Part shown: in pieces, positions 34,542 through 43,463 of the stretch
How the letters are laid out: every line of letters begins with the position of its first letter
Numbering within the stretch: position 1 is the first letter of the stretch
Assembly (NCBI GenBank): GCA_964465015.1
Contig: CAYXHP010000013.1
Coordinates: 46,241 to 110,240 of the forward strand
Length of the DNA stretch: 64,000 bases
From: Humimonas sp964465015
GTDB taxonomy: Bacteria; Gemmatimonadota; Gemmatimonadetes; Palauibacterales; Palauibacteraceae
Direction of reading: 5' to 3'
Translations under genes and position numbers: made by a program
Notes under the pieces: generated by a model
The model's database searches: none
Told to the model about the DNA's origin: nothing
What the model saw: the letters and a program-made list of their open reading frames with translations, nothing else

Positions 34542-35491
34542 GGCCCGCGGGTGTGCTCCTCGCGCTCGCCTGCCTCGGCTCCTCCGCGGCTTCGGCGGCG
34601 GCGCAGGCGCCGAACATGATCGGCCGGCCGGCCGACATCGAGCACAAGCTCCTCACCGAGCCGCTCCAGGTGGTGAGCGAGACCGGCTCGCGGTTCAAGA
34701 ACGACCGGACGGACCGGGCCACGATCCGGCTCGAAGACAGCACGCTCATGATGGTGAAGCTGGCCCCGGCGCTGCCCGGCGCCGACACGTTCAACAACCG
34801 GCCGCGCTACGAGCTGGCGGCCTACGTGCTCCAGAAGCTCTTCCTGGATCCGGACGACTACGTGGTGCCACCGACCGTCGTCCGCTGCTTCCCACTGGAC
34901 CAGTACCGCAAGCGAGATCCGAAGGCGCAGCAGACCTTCAACCAGGCCGACTGCGTGCTGGTGGAGATGCAGTACTGGCTGTGGAACGTCCACATCGCCG
35001 AGCCCTACGACAAGAAGCTCTTCAAGGCCGACTCGGTCTACGCCCGGCACATGTCCGACTTCAACGTGTTCACGTACCTGGTCCACCACCTCGACTCCAA
35101 CCTGGGGAACTACCTCGTGTCCGACGACTCGACCGGGCGGCGCGTGTTCTCGGTCGACAACGGCCTGGCCTTCCGCAGCGAGCCCGGGAACCGGGGCGAG
35201 AAGTGGAAGGACTATCGCCTGGATGCGATCGACGCGCGCACGGTCCACGCGCTCGAGGCCCTGACTCCGGAGAAGCTCGAGCAGGCGCTCTCGGTGCTGG
35301 TGCAGTTCGAGCGCCGCGACGGGACCCTGCAGCCGATGCCGCCGGGTCCGTGCCTCGACCACGACCTCGGGGTACGAGACAAGGATGGCGTCGTCCAGCT
35401 CGGGCTCACGGACCGGGAGATCGACGGCGTCGCCGACCGGGTGCAGCACCTGGTCGACGACATCCAGAAGGGGAAGCTGCGTGTGTTCTGA
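34538..35491 (+). CDS. exported Fam20/HipA-like atypical protein kinase
   Basis: This 317-residue protein has a signal peptide with likely cleavage after AAQA (residue 24). It shows the landmarks of the Fam20C/HipA/PI3K-like fold in order: a beta strand with the nucleotide lysine (MMVKLAPA, Lys74), an alpha-C helix with Glu92 (RPRYELAAYVLQKLFL), the VVPPTVVR turn, the catalytic loop HHLDSNLGNYLV (Asp186, Asn191) and a metal-binding VFSVDNGLAF (Asp207). The order and spacing resemble human Fam20C, where similar YERHNAEIAAF, VPP and HLDN segments occur. ATP transfer to a secreted substrate is inferred, not shown. It overlaps the histidine kinase gene by 4 nt and is followed after 15 nt by an exported phosphatase. 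A profile or structure search would settle the fold. Confidence 0.72.
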   Translation: MRPAGVLLALACLGSSAASAAAQAPNMIGRPADIEHKLLTEPLQVVSETGSRFKNDRTDRATIRLEDSTLMMVKLAPALPGADTFNNRPRYELAAYVLQKLFLDPDDYVVPPTVVRCFPLDQYRKRDPKAQQTFNQADCVLVEMQYWLWNVHIAEPYDKKLFKADSVYARHMSDFNVFTYLVHHLDSNLGNYLVSDDSTGRRVFSVDNGLAFRSEPGNRGEKWKDYRLDAIDARTVHALEALTPEKLEQALSVLVQFERRDGTLQPMPPGPCLDHDLGVRDKDGVVQLGLTDREIDGVADRVQHLVDDIQKGKLRVF

Positions 35492-35506
35492 CGCCGGGGA
35501 TGTGAG

Positions 35507-36832
35507 ATGAGGGCACGGGTCGCTCGAAGGCGGAGAGCCTCCCGGGTCGCTGCCGGGTCGGTGGTGCTCGTCGCCGCTCTGGGGGTGGCGGGATCGGCCG
35601 CCGCGGGCCAGGGGACCGGTGCGACCGGATCCGCCCACATGTACGGCGAGTACGGCCTCTACGTCGGGATCACGAAGGACAGTCTGGACGTGCGCTGGGT
35701 GACGACGGCCGCGGGGCCGGGCTTCGCGGCGCTCTCCCGGGGCGGCGCCGCGTTCGACTCGGCGGTCTCGCCCACGGGTCGCGGCCACGTCCTCCTCTTC
35801 CGCCGCCCAAAGGACGACAGCGTGCTCCTGCGGTACGGGGCGGTGGGGGACAGCACGGACCGGCACGAGACGACGCTCCTCCTGGACGAGCCTCAGGCCG
35901 ACCGGAATCCGGTCTATCCGGCGCCCGACTCCCTCTACGTCATCGGCGACATACACGGCGAGTTCGATAACCTGATCGGGACCCTGCGCAACGCGGGCCT
36001 GATCGACGCGGACCGGCGCTGGAGCGGCGGCCACGCGCAGCTCGCGGCCGTGGGAGACCTGGTGGACCGCGGGCAGGACGCCACGAAGGTGCTCTGGTAC
36101 CTGTACCGCCTGGAGCGGGAGGCGGCGGCGGCCGGCGGGGTGGTCCGGGTCGTGCTGGGCGATCACGAGCTCATGGTGATGACCAACGACCTTCGGTACA
36201 CGCGGGGGAAGGAGCTCCTGACCGCCACCCTGGAGGGGATGGAGTACTGGCAGAAATTCGATCCCAACCGCTCGATTCTGGGGCGCTGGCTGGCCTCCAA
36301 GCCCGCCCTGCTGCGCGTCGGCGACGTACTCCTGGTCCACGGCGGCCTGACGGACGCGTACGGAAAGTGGCCGCTGCGCCAGTTCCAGGACTCGCTCACG
36401 TCCTACATCCACGGGGAGGTCCTGCACCTGTGGGCCGACTCCACCTACAGGCCCGACCCCCACAAGGTGCGGGGCATCGACCGCGCGGCCGTCCACCGGC
36501 GCTACGACTTCTTCTTCAGCGACTCGAGCGTGTTCTGGTACCGCGGCTACGTCAACGAGTCGTCCCACGGGGCCGAGCTGGCCCGCGTGCTGAAGGAGCG
36601 CCATGCCGATCTCCAGGTGGTGGGTCACACCATCGTGCCGTCCATCCAGGAGATGTACGGCGATTCGCTGATCGCCGTCGACATGCGGAATCCCGCCACG
36701 GAGATCCTCCTCCTGGAGCGCCGGGGCGACGGCTGGGCGCGCTTCCGGATCCGCGAGCAGGGCTCGCCCGAGCCGCTCCCGGGCGGCGGAGCGGCCGCCT
36801 CCACGGCGGCGGATTCGAGGCCGAACTTCTAG
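35507..36832 (+). CDS. exported PPP-family (Shewanella-like) metallophosphatase
   Basis: This 441-residue protein has an Arg-rich signal peptide with cleavage near residue 33, then an N-terminal beta domain of about 100 residues. The PPP phosphatase core follows: GDIHGEFDN (147-155), GDLVDRG (183-189), GDHE (218-221, normally GNHE), VHGGL (277-281) and VVGHT (371-375). These ligands make the di-metal site of serine/threonine and tyrosine phosphatases of the Shewanella-like branch. The C-terminus is Ala/Ser/Thr/Pro-rich. Next to an exported kinase-like protein it is probably the opposing phosphatase. The Asn-to-Asp change is in a metal ligand and may tune or weaken activity. Confidence 0.85.
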   Translation: MRARVARRRRASRVAAGSVVLVAALGVAGSAAAGQGTGATGSAHMYGEYGLYVGITKDSLDVRWVTTAAGPGFAALSRGGAAFDSAVSPTGRGHVLLFRRPKDDSVLLRYGAVGDSTDRHETTLLLDEPQADRNPVYPAPDSLYVIGDIHGEFDNLIGTLRNAGLIDADRRWSGGHAQLAAVGDLVDRGQDATKVLWYLYRLEREAAAAGGVVRVVLGDHELMVMTNDLRYTRGKELLTATLEGMEYWQKFDPNRSILGRWLASKPALLRVGDVLLVHGGLTDAYGKWPLRQFQDSLTSYIHGEVLHLWADSTYRPDPHKVRGIDRAAVHRRYDFFFSDSSVFWYRGYVNESSHGAELARVLKERHADLQVVGHTIVPSIQEMYGDSLIAVDMRNPATEILLLERRGDGWARFRIREQGSPEPLPGGGAAASTAADSRPNF

Positions 36833-36946
36833 GTCCTCCCGGCGAGCGGTCGTGACCGCGAGGCCGACGTGAGAGAGCCGTCGGGCCTCGAGCGGACGCT
36901 GCCGGCGCGTTGAGGCCCGGTTCAGACCGGGGCGCTTCATCCGGTC

Positions 36947-38569
36947 ATGCTCGCCACGATCCCCTCGGCCGCGCTGGTCGGCCTCGACGTGGTCCGCGTC
37001 CGCGTGGAGGTCGCGATCACGCGCGGCACGCCCATGATCCAGGTGGTGGGGCTCCCGGAGAGTGCGGTGCGCGAGGGGCGAGAGAGGATCCGCGCGGCGG
37101 CCGGCCAGCTGGGCCTGCACGTGCCCGGACTGCGGATCACCGTGAACCTGGCGCCGGCCGCGCTGCGCAAGCATGGCGCGGCCTTCGACCTCCCGATCCT
37201 GGTCGGGATCCTGGCGGCGTGGGGCGAGCTGGATCCGGGACGCTGCGGGCGCTGGCTCCTGGCCGGTGAGCTGGGGCTGGACGGGAGTCTGCGACCGGTG
37301 CGCGGCGCCCTTCCCATCGCGCTCCACGCCGGCCGCTCCGGGGACCTGGACGGCCTCATCCTCCCGCTCGACAACCTGGCCGAGACCAGGGCCGTGGACG
37401 GTGTCTCCGGCGGGATCCCCGGTGGCGGCCGGCCGTGCGCCCCGGGTGCGAGCCGGGGCACACTCCAGGTGCTCGGCGCGGCCGGGCTCGGTGAGGTGCT
37501 CGCGTTCCTGCGCTCGGGCACGGCCCTCCCACGCGCCAGGGACGCCGCGAGTCGCCGGCCGGAGTCCGGTCGCTACGCGGCCCGTCCGTCCGCTCCCGGG
37601 GCCGACCTGGCCGACGTGCGCGGACAGGCGCACGCCCGCCGGGCGCTGGAGGTGGCGGCGGCGGGCGGCCACAGCCTCCTCCTCCGTGGCGAGCCCGGCG
37701 CCGGCAAGACGCTCCTGGCGCGGTGTCTGCCCTCGCTCCTTCCGCCACTCACTCTGGAGGAGGCGGTCGAGGTCACGGCCATCCACAGCGTGGCCGGCCG
37801 GCTGCCCCGGGGTGCCGGGCTGCTGGAGGACAGGCCCTTCCGCGCTCCCCACCACACGGTGAGCCCGGCCGGCCTCCTGGGAGGCGGGTCCGTTCCGCGG
37901 CCCGGCGAGCTGTCCCTGGCTCACCGGGGCGTCCTGTTCCTGGACGAGCTGCCCGAGTTCTCGCGCCCCGCTCTCGAGGGGCTCAGGCAGCCGCTCGAAG
38001 AAGGCGAGGTCACCCTGGTGCGAGCCCGGGCCGCGGTCTCCTTTCCCTCCCGCGTGCAGCTCGTGGCCGCCATGAACCCCTGCCCCTGCGGCCTGCTCAC
38101 CAGTCCCGACGGCACCTGCACCTGCGACCCGGCCACGGCCCGCCGCTACGCCCGGCGCGTGAGCGGCCCCCTCCTCGACCGCATCGACCTGCAGGTGGAC
38201 GTGTGCCGGGTCCCGTGGCGCGAGCTCTCGGGCGGCATCCCTCCGGAGAGCTCCGCCGCGGTCCGGCCGCGCGTCGCCGCGGCCCGGGATCGGGCGGCGC
38301 GCCGGGCCCGGGCCGCAGGCACCGGCTCCCACGCGCTCAACGCGGACCTCCCGGACGTCGCGCTCCGCTCCGTGTGCCGTTTGGGCTCCCGCGAGGAGGA
38401 GGTCCTGGGCCTGCAGGCGGAGCGGCTGCGGCTCAGCGCGCGGGCGTGCCGCCGCGTCCTCCGGGTGGCCCGGACGATCGCGGACCTGGAGGGGGCCGAC
38501 CGGATCGACACCGGGCACCTGAACGAGGCGCTCCGCTACCGGGCCATGGACCGCACCGGCGTGGTGTGA
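36947..38569 (+). CDS. comM: ComM/YifB family Mg-chelatase-like AAA+ ATPase
   Basis: This 540-residue protein has an N-terminal Lon-S5-like domain (RVRVEVAITRGTPMIQVVGLP; start ATIPSAALVGLDV), Walker A RGEPGAGKT near residue 248, the FRAPHHTVSPAGLLGGG segment, Walker B HRGVLFLDELPEF near 326, and a zinc-type MNPCPCGLLT plus C-C segment. The Mg-chelatase C-terminal helical domain ends the protein. ComM is a hexameric branch-migration helicase in natural transformation. It is 114 nt downstream of the phosphatase and may be separate. Confidence 0.93.
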   Translation: MLATIPSAALVGLDVVRVRVEVAITRGTPMIQVVGLPESAVREGRERIRAAAGQLGLHVPGLRITVNLAPAALRKHGAAFDLPILVGILAAWGELDPGRCGRWLLAGELGLDGSLRPVRGALPIALHAGRSGDLDGLILPLDNLAETRAVDGVSGGIPGGGRPCAPGASRGTLQVLGAAGLGEVLAFLRSGTALPRARDAASRRPESGRYAARPSAPGADLADVRGQAHARRALEVAAAGGHSLLLRGEPGAGKTLLARCLPSLLPPLTLEEAVEVTAIHSVAGRLPRGAGLLEDRPFRAPHHTVSPAGLLGGGSVPRPGELSLAHRGVLFLDELPEFSRPALEGLRQPLEEGEVTLVRARAAVSFPSRVQLVAAMNPCPCGLLTSPDGTCTCDPATARRYARRVSGPLLDRIDLQVDVCRVPWRELSGGIPPESSAAVRPRVAAARDRAARRARAAGTGSHALNADLPDVALRSVCRLGSREEEVLGLQAERLRLSARACRRVLRVARTIADLEGADRIDTGHLNEALRYRAMDRTGVV

Positions 38570-38650
38570 GGTGGGTCGGCGCGGACGGCCGGCGGCCGGG
38601 CGGTCCCGGTTGGGGCCGCGACCCGCGAGCCGGCTTCGAGGGCGGGCCCG

Positions 38651-39898
38651 CTACGAGCCGGGCTCGAGCCGGTAGACCGTGCCGCTCGCCGACAGGACGT
38701 ACAGCTCGCCTGCCGCATCCTGTCCGAAGGACAGCACCTGTCCGAGGTCGCCCACGTCCCAGCTCCGCTCGTCGGTGACGGTGCTTCCGTTCAGGCGGAA
38801 GCTGCGCAGGAAGCCCGAGCAGTAGTCCGAGTAGAAGTACGCGCCCTGGAGGTCCGGCATCGCCTGGCCGCGGTACGGGAAGCCGCCGGTGATCGAGCAG
38901 CCCTGGTCATGGCCGTACTCGAGGACCGGCTGGACCAGGCCCTGCATGTCGCAGCTGGGGGCGCCGTAGCAGTGCGCGCCCTCCATCACGTTCCAGCCGT
39001 AGTTCAGGCCGCCCTCGTTCGACGGCTTCACGTCCACCTCCTCCCAGTCGCTCTGGCCCACGTCCGCGATGAACAGGAGACCCGAGGTCGGATCGAAGGC
39101 GTAGCGCCACGGATTGCGGAGGCCCCAGGCCCAGATCTCGCCGCGCGCGCCCGAGATGCCGGCGAAAGGGTTGTCGGGCGGGATCCGGTACGGCGAGCCG
39201 CCGTCCACGTCCAGCCGGAGGATGGAGCCCAGCAGGGTCCCGCGGTTCTGCCCGTTCCCGTCGGGGTCGCCACCCGAGCCGCCGTCCCCGAGCCCCACGT
39301 ACAGCATGCCATCCGGGCCGAACGCGACGAGGCCGCCGTTGTGGTTGGCGTAGGGTTGGGGGACGGCCAGGATCGTGTCCCCGCTGGCCGGGTCGGCCCG
39401 GTCGGGGTCCGAGGCGCTCACCCGGTAGGCCACCACGCGCGTGTCCCCGGCCGGGTCGGTGAAATCCACGTAGAAGCGCCCGTTGGACGCGTAGTCCGGG
39501 TGGAAGGCGAGGCTGAGGAGGCCGCGCTCCCCGCCGCTCGAGAGGGATCCCCGGAGGTCGAGGAAAGGGTCGGGAAGGAGCTTGCCGTTCTTCACGACGC
39601 GCACCGTTCCTGCCTGCTCCACGACGAACAGCCGGGAGTCGCCGGGCGGACTCGTGAGCCACAGGGGGTTCGAGAGCCCGCTCGCCACGGGTGTGGCCAC
39701 CACGCCCGGCGTGACGACGCCGTCGATCGGAGCGGAGGAGCCGCAAGCCGCTCCGCCCGCGAAGGCGGTCAGCGCGAGCAGCGCCGGCGTCGGGCCGCGC
39801 GCCGGTCGGGCTCGGGACGTGCGGGGGATCGGCCCGCGCGTCGGCCGGACTGAGGACGCGCAGTCGGCCGCTCGGGCGCGTGCGTCGGCGCATGACAT
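38651..39898 (-). CDS. PQQ-dependent sugar dehydrogenase-like lipoprotein (sGDH/YliI family)
   Basis: This 415-residue protein has an Arg/Ala-rich start and a lipobox in TAFAGGAACGSS, with the Cys near residue 59. The body matches the soluble glucose/aldose dehydrogenase six-bladed propeller: SRLFVVEQAGTVRVV, GERGLLSLAFHPDY, PYANHNGGLVAFGPDG (catalytic His context), GLGDGGSGGDPDGNGQN and WAWGLRNPWRYAFDP. It would oxidise sugars in the periplasm with PQQ as cofactor. No pqq genes are in the window. The ATG has GGGGAGG four nt upstream. It converges with comM across 81 nt. Confidence 0.9.
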   Translation of the reverse strand: MSCADARARAADCASSVRPTRGPIPRTSRARPARGPTPALLALTAFAGGAACGSSAPIDGVVTPGVVATPVASGLSNPLWLTSPPGDSRLFVVEQAGTVRVVKNGKLLPDPFLDLRGSLSSGGERGLLSLAFHPDYASNGRFYVDFTDPAGDTRVVAYRVSASDPDRADPASGDTILAVPQPYANHNGGLVAFGPDGMLYVGLGDGGSGGDPDGNGQNRGTLLGSILRLDVDGGSPYRIPPDNPFAGISGARGEIWAWGLRNPWRYAFDPTSGLLFIADVGQSDWEEVDVKPSNEGGLNYGWNVMEGAHCYGAPSCDMQGLVQPVLEYGHDQGCSITGGFPYRGQAMPDLQGAYFYSDYCSGFLRSFRLNGSTVTDERSWDVGDLGQVLSFGQDAAGELYVLSASGTVYRLEPGS

Positions 39899-40058
39899 GG
39901 GACCTCCCCGTTGAACGTTCGAGTCACGCTCCGTGGTGGTGGTACGCTCGGCCCGGCCCCGCGCGTTCCGCCGGCCATGGGAGCGTCGCACCGCCGCGCG
40001 TTCACGTGGACCGCGTGGCGCCGTCCCCGGCCGCGCTCCCCCGGCTCGCGCCGCCAAG

Positions 40059-41522
40059 TCAGAGCACCGGCTCGAACAGCCGGCAGATGTTCTCGAGGAG
40101 CCTCCGGGGCAGCGAACGGGCGGCATGGGCCTCGCGCGTGATCTCGCGGCTCGCCTGGATCTCGACCTCGACCTGACGCCTCACGTCCGAGACGAATCCG
40201 GGGTCTACGACCTCCAGGTTCGTCTCGAAATTCAGGTGCAGGCTCCGGTAGTCGAGGTTGGCCGAGCCGAGCATGGCGTACACGCCGTCCACCACCAGCG
40301 CCTTGGCGTGCATGAACGGGGGGCGGCGCTCGTAGATGCGGGCCCCGGCCTGGAGGAGGGGATCGTACAGGGCGCGGGCGGCGAAGCCCATGTACCAGTG
40401 GTTGTTGTGTGCCGGGACGACGATCCGGACCGCGACGCGCCGGTGCGCCGCGTAGCGCAGGGCGCCTATGATCGGCGCGTCCGGCACGAAGTAGGGCGTC
40501 GTGATCTCGATCGACTCCTCGGCCGCGACGATGGCCGCGAGCACCGCTTCCGCGAGTCCCTTGCCCGACGATTCCGGTCCGCCGGGGACCACCTGCACCA
40601 GGGCCTCGCCCTCGCGCTCCAGGTCGGGCATGCAGTCCGGCCCCAGGAGGTCGTCCGGCGGCTCCCGGGAGGCGAAGTGCCAGTCCTCGAGGAAGCCGAG
40701 CTGGATGTCGGCCACCGCTGGCCCATCCACGCGAACGTGGTAGTCGCGGATCGGACGGCCGTCCGTGCAGGCCGAGACGTTGGCGTCGGCGATGTTGATC
40801 CCGCCCACGAAGGCGGTGCGGCCGTCTACGACCACCACCTTTCGGTGGTTGCGCAGGTTGATCTGGAAGCGGCCCTTGAGGGGGTTGGCCTGCGAGATCG
40901 AGCGCACCTGGACCCCGGCCCGGCGTGCCGGGTCGAAGAAGCGGGCCATGTGGGCGCGCGCGGAGCCGAACCGGTCGTAGAGCAGGCGGACCCGGAGCCC
41001 GTCCGCGGCCCGCTCCGAGAGGAGGTCCCGGAGCTCGCGGCCCGTGTGGTCGGGCGCGAAGATGAAGGTCTGCAGGTGGATCGTCTTCCGCGCCTCCCGG
41101 ATGGCCCGGTGGAGAGCGGGATAGAACTCGTCTCCGTCCACCAGCAGCCGGGCGCGGTTCCCGACGAGCACCCGGTGGCCGGGGACGGCCGGATCGGTGC
41201 CCCTCAGCACGTGTCGGCCCAGCCGGTCCGGAGCTCTGTTCGCCGCCTTGGCCGGCGCCTCGAGGACGTGCCGCTCCAACCGGGGCCCCAGGCGCGCGCT
41301 CCGGATCATGAGTGCGCGGGCCGCGCGCCGCTCCCTCCCTCCCCGGCGGATACGGTCCACTCCGAACGCCAGGTACGCCGCCGCCCCCGCGTAGGGCACG
41401 GCCCACAGGATCGCCAGCCACAGCACGGCGGACACCGGACGGTCCTTGTGAAGGAGCACGTCCAGGGAAAGTCCGAGGGCCAGGAGGACATAGCCGACGC
41501 CGAACAGCGGGATGCGACCCAT
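40059..41522 (-). CDS. cls: cardiolipin synthase (phospholipase D family)
   Basis: This 487-residue enzyme has two N-terminal membrane helices (LFGVGYVLLALGLSL and VLWLAILWAVPYAGAAAYLAF) and two HKD motifs: NHRKVVVVDGRTAFVGGIN and MHAKALVVDGVYAMLGSAN. It condenses two phosphatidylglycerols to cardiolipin, fitting with pgsA at 14021. The chosen ATG opens MGRIPLFGVGY; the frame continues open but without similarity upstream. A weak promoter could not be identified in the 239-nt gap to the divergent methyltransferase. Confidence 0.93.
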   Translation of the reverse strand: MGRIPLFGVGYVLLALGLSLDVLLHKDRPVSAVLWLAILWAVPYAGAAAYLAFGVDRIRRGGRERRAARALMIRSARLGPRLERHVLEAPAKAANRAPDRLGRHVLRGTDPAVPGHRVLVGNRARLLVDGDEFYPALHRAIREARKTIHLQTFIFAPDHTGRELRDLLSERAADGLRVRLLYDRFGSARAHMARFFDPARRAGVQVRSISQANPLKGRFQINLRNHRKVVVVDGRTAFVGGINIADANVSACTDGRPIRDYHVRVDGPAVADIQLGFLEDWHFASREPPDDLLGPDCMPDLEREGEALVQVVPGGPESSGKGLAEAVLAAIVAAEESIEITTPYFVPDAPIIGALRYAAHRRVAVRIVVPAHNNHWYMGFAARALYDPLLQAGARIYERRPPFMHAKALVVDGVYAMLGSANLDYRSLHLNFETNLEVVDPGFVSDVRRQVEVEIQASREITREAHAARSLPRRLLENICRLFEPVL

Positions 41523-41761
41523 GGCAAAGCGAACGTAGGTGTGTTCGGGTCGGGCCGCGAGGGACCAGGCTGCGGCGGGCTGACCGCCCCGCCAGCTCGA
41601 CGCTTGGGCCGCTAGCCGGAGGTTCGGGCGCTGGCGTCTACGCGCGCCCGGCGCCAGCTTGCGGTGAGGCCACGCGGGTCCGTGTCGCGGGGAGACCATA
41701 CGGCGCCACGGGTGCGTCCGTGCTCGCGTGCAGCGGGGTCCACCGACACCGGGAGGCTCTC

Positions 41762-42613
41762 GTGACACGCGTCGAACACGTCTCCGACACGGCGCTGTGG
41801 GTGGCGGTCTACCGTGCCATGGAGAGCGAGCGGCCCGACGCCCTCTTCCGCGACCCGTACGCCCGGCGTCTGGCCGGCCAGCGGGGCGAGGAGCTGCTCG
41901 ATTCCATCCCCTGGGCCCGAGGATCGGCCTGGGCGATGATCGTCCGCACGGCGGTGATGGACGAGATCATCCTCCGCTGCATCGAGCGCGACGGCGTCAC
42001 CCAGGTCGTGAACCTGGCGGCGGGCCTCGATGCCCGGCCCTATCGGCTGGCGCTGCCGCCGGGCCTGCGCTGGATCGAGGTCGACCTTCCCGATCTCCTC
42101 GAGTACAAGGCGGGCATCCTCGGGGACGTGGCGCCGGGGTGCGAGCTGGAGTCGGTGGCCCTCGACCTCTCCGACCGCGAGGGCCGCCGGGCCCTGTTCG
42201 CCCGCCTGGACGAGGCGCGCCGGGAGACGCTGGTCGTGTCGGAGGGCCTCCTCGTCTACCTCGAGCGCGCCGATGTCGGCCGCCTGGCCGAGGACCTGCA
42301 CGCCGCTTCCACCTTCCGCCGGTGGCTCATCGACCTCGCCTCCCCCATGCTGCTCGAATGGATGAAGAAGCGGTACAGCAAGGGCATGGATGCCGGGAAG
42401 GCGCCCTTCCGCTTCGCCCCGGCCGAGGGCTCGGGCTTCTTCCTGCAGCACGGGTGGCGCGAGGCGGAGATCCGGTACAACCTCGACGAGGCGCACCGGC
42501 TGGGACGCGAGATGCGGGGCGCGTGGATCCCGCGGCTCGTCGGCCGGCTCTTCCCGAAGAAGGGCGCCGAGTACCGGAGGATGGGCATGACGGTGCTCCT
42601 CGAGCGGGCCTGA
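41762..42613 (+). CDS. class I SAM-dependent methyltransferase, leucine carboxyl methyltransferase-like
   Basis: This 283-residue protein has the LCM/PPM1-type pattern: an N-terminal SDTALWVAVYRAMESERPDA, the SAM loop VVNLAAGLDARPYRL and an acidic strand WIEVDLPDLLEYK, then VVSEGLLVYLE. Bacterial members methylate small molecules or unknown substrates and are often annotated as polyketide O-methyltransferases. The GTG with GGGAGG upstream was chosen since conserved residues begin soon after. The upstream gap (41523-41761) contains no promoter I can defend. Confidence 0.88.
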   Translation: MTRVEHVSDTALWVAVYRAMESERPDALFRDPYARRLAGQRGEELLDSIPWARGSAWAMIVRTAVMDEIILRCIERDGVTQVVNLAAGLDARPYRLALPPGLRWIEVDLPDLLEYKAGILGDVAPGCELESVALDLSDREGRRALFARLDEARRETLVVSEGLLVYLERADVGRLAEDLHAASTFRRWLIDLASPMLLEWMKKRYSKGMDAGKAPFRFAPAEGSGFFLQHGWREAEIRYNLDEAHRLGREMRGAWIPRLVGRLFPKKGAEYRRMGMTVLLERA

Positions 42614-42638
42614 TCGAGCTCGGCCGGAGCCCGGCGCC

Positions 42639-43463
42639 TCACCGGGCGTTTCCAGGTGCGCCTTGCCCCGGGGAGGCCAGGAAGCGGACCACCTCGCCGA
42701 GCGTCTCCTCGGGCCGGTCCCGGTGGGGGGCGTGGCCGCACCTCGCCAGCAGGACCGCGCGCGCCGGGCCGGTCACCCCGTCCACGACCGCCTCGACCTG
42801 CGCCCAGGTTCCGTACTCGTCCTCCTCGCCCTGGAGGACGAGCACCGGGGCCGTCACGCCGCGAAGCTCGCCGCGCAGGTCCCAGCCGCGGAAGTCCGGA
42901 TCCAGCCAGATGTCGCGCCAGCCGTGGAAGGTCGCGTCCGGATCCCGGTGCCACCTGGCCAGCGTGCGGCGTAGCTCTCCCGTCCGGTAGGCTTCCCCCA
43001 GGCCGTCGATGCTCCGCACGGTCACGTCCTCGACCATCACGTGAGGGGCCTCGAGGACCAGAGCCTCGACGTGGTCGGGGTGCCAGGCGGCGAACAGAAG
43101 GGCGATCGACGCGCCATCGGAATGACCGTACAGGACCACCCGCCGCAGGCCGGCGGCCTCCAGGAGGGCCGGAAGACACCGGGCGGCCTCCTCGTGCATG
43201 AAGCCCACGGGCCGCGGCCGCTCGGCCGGATCGGAGGCGCCGTAGCCCCGCCGGCTGTAGGCGAGGCCGCTGCGGCCGAGTGCCCCGCACACTCGGGCAG
43301 GATAGTCCCTCCACAGGCCCGCCGAGCCGAGCCCCTCGTGCAGGAAGACGATCGGTGGTCCGGCGCCCCCGGCCGGGTCGGCCCCGAAGCGCCGGAGTTC
43401 GAGCCGGACGCCGCCCACCTCCAGGTGGCCGGGCTCCCCGGCCGGCCCCGGCGCGCGGCTCAC
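42639..43463 (-). CDS. alpha/beta hydrolase
   Basis: This 274-residue hydrolase shows the oxyanion strand PPIVFLHEGLG, nucleophile elbow YGHSDGAS (Ser in GHSDG), acid in LQGEEDEYG and catalytic His in LARCGHAPHRDRPEE. Substrate is unknown; family members include esterases and C-C hydrolases. The GTG start overlaps the stop of the ligase upstream (GTGA), so it may act on a CoA-ligase product or on an aromatic pathway intermediate. Confidence 0.88.
   Translation of the reverse strand: MSRAPGPAGEPGHLEVGGVRLELRRFGADPAGGAGPPIVFLHEGLGSAGLWRDYPARVCGALGRSGLAYSRRGYGASDPAERPRPVGFMHEEAARCLPALLEAAGLRRVVLYGHSDGASIALLFAAWHPDHVEALVLEAPHVMVEDVTVRSIDGLGEAYRTGELRRTLARWHRDPDATFHGWRDIWLDPDFRGWDLRGELRGVTAPVLVLQGEEDEYGTWAQVEAVVDGVTGPARAVLLARCGHAPHRDRPEETLGEVVRFLASPGQGAPGNAR

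Noticed and set aside
34511..38518. A 1335-codon open frame on the minus strand opposite the kinase, phosphatase and comM genes
   Set aside because: It crosses three well-supported plus-strand genes and has biased composition with no domain pattern.
41523..41761. A structured RNA or promoter in the divergent gap between cls and the methyltransferase
   Set aside because: Only a short GCTGGCG/CGCCAGC inverted repeat was found; no conserved RNA pattern, tRNA feature or spaced -35/-10 pair.
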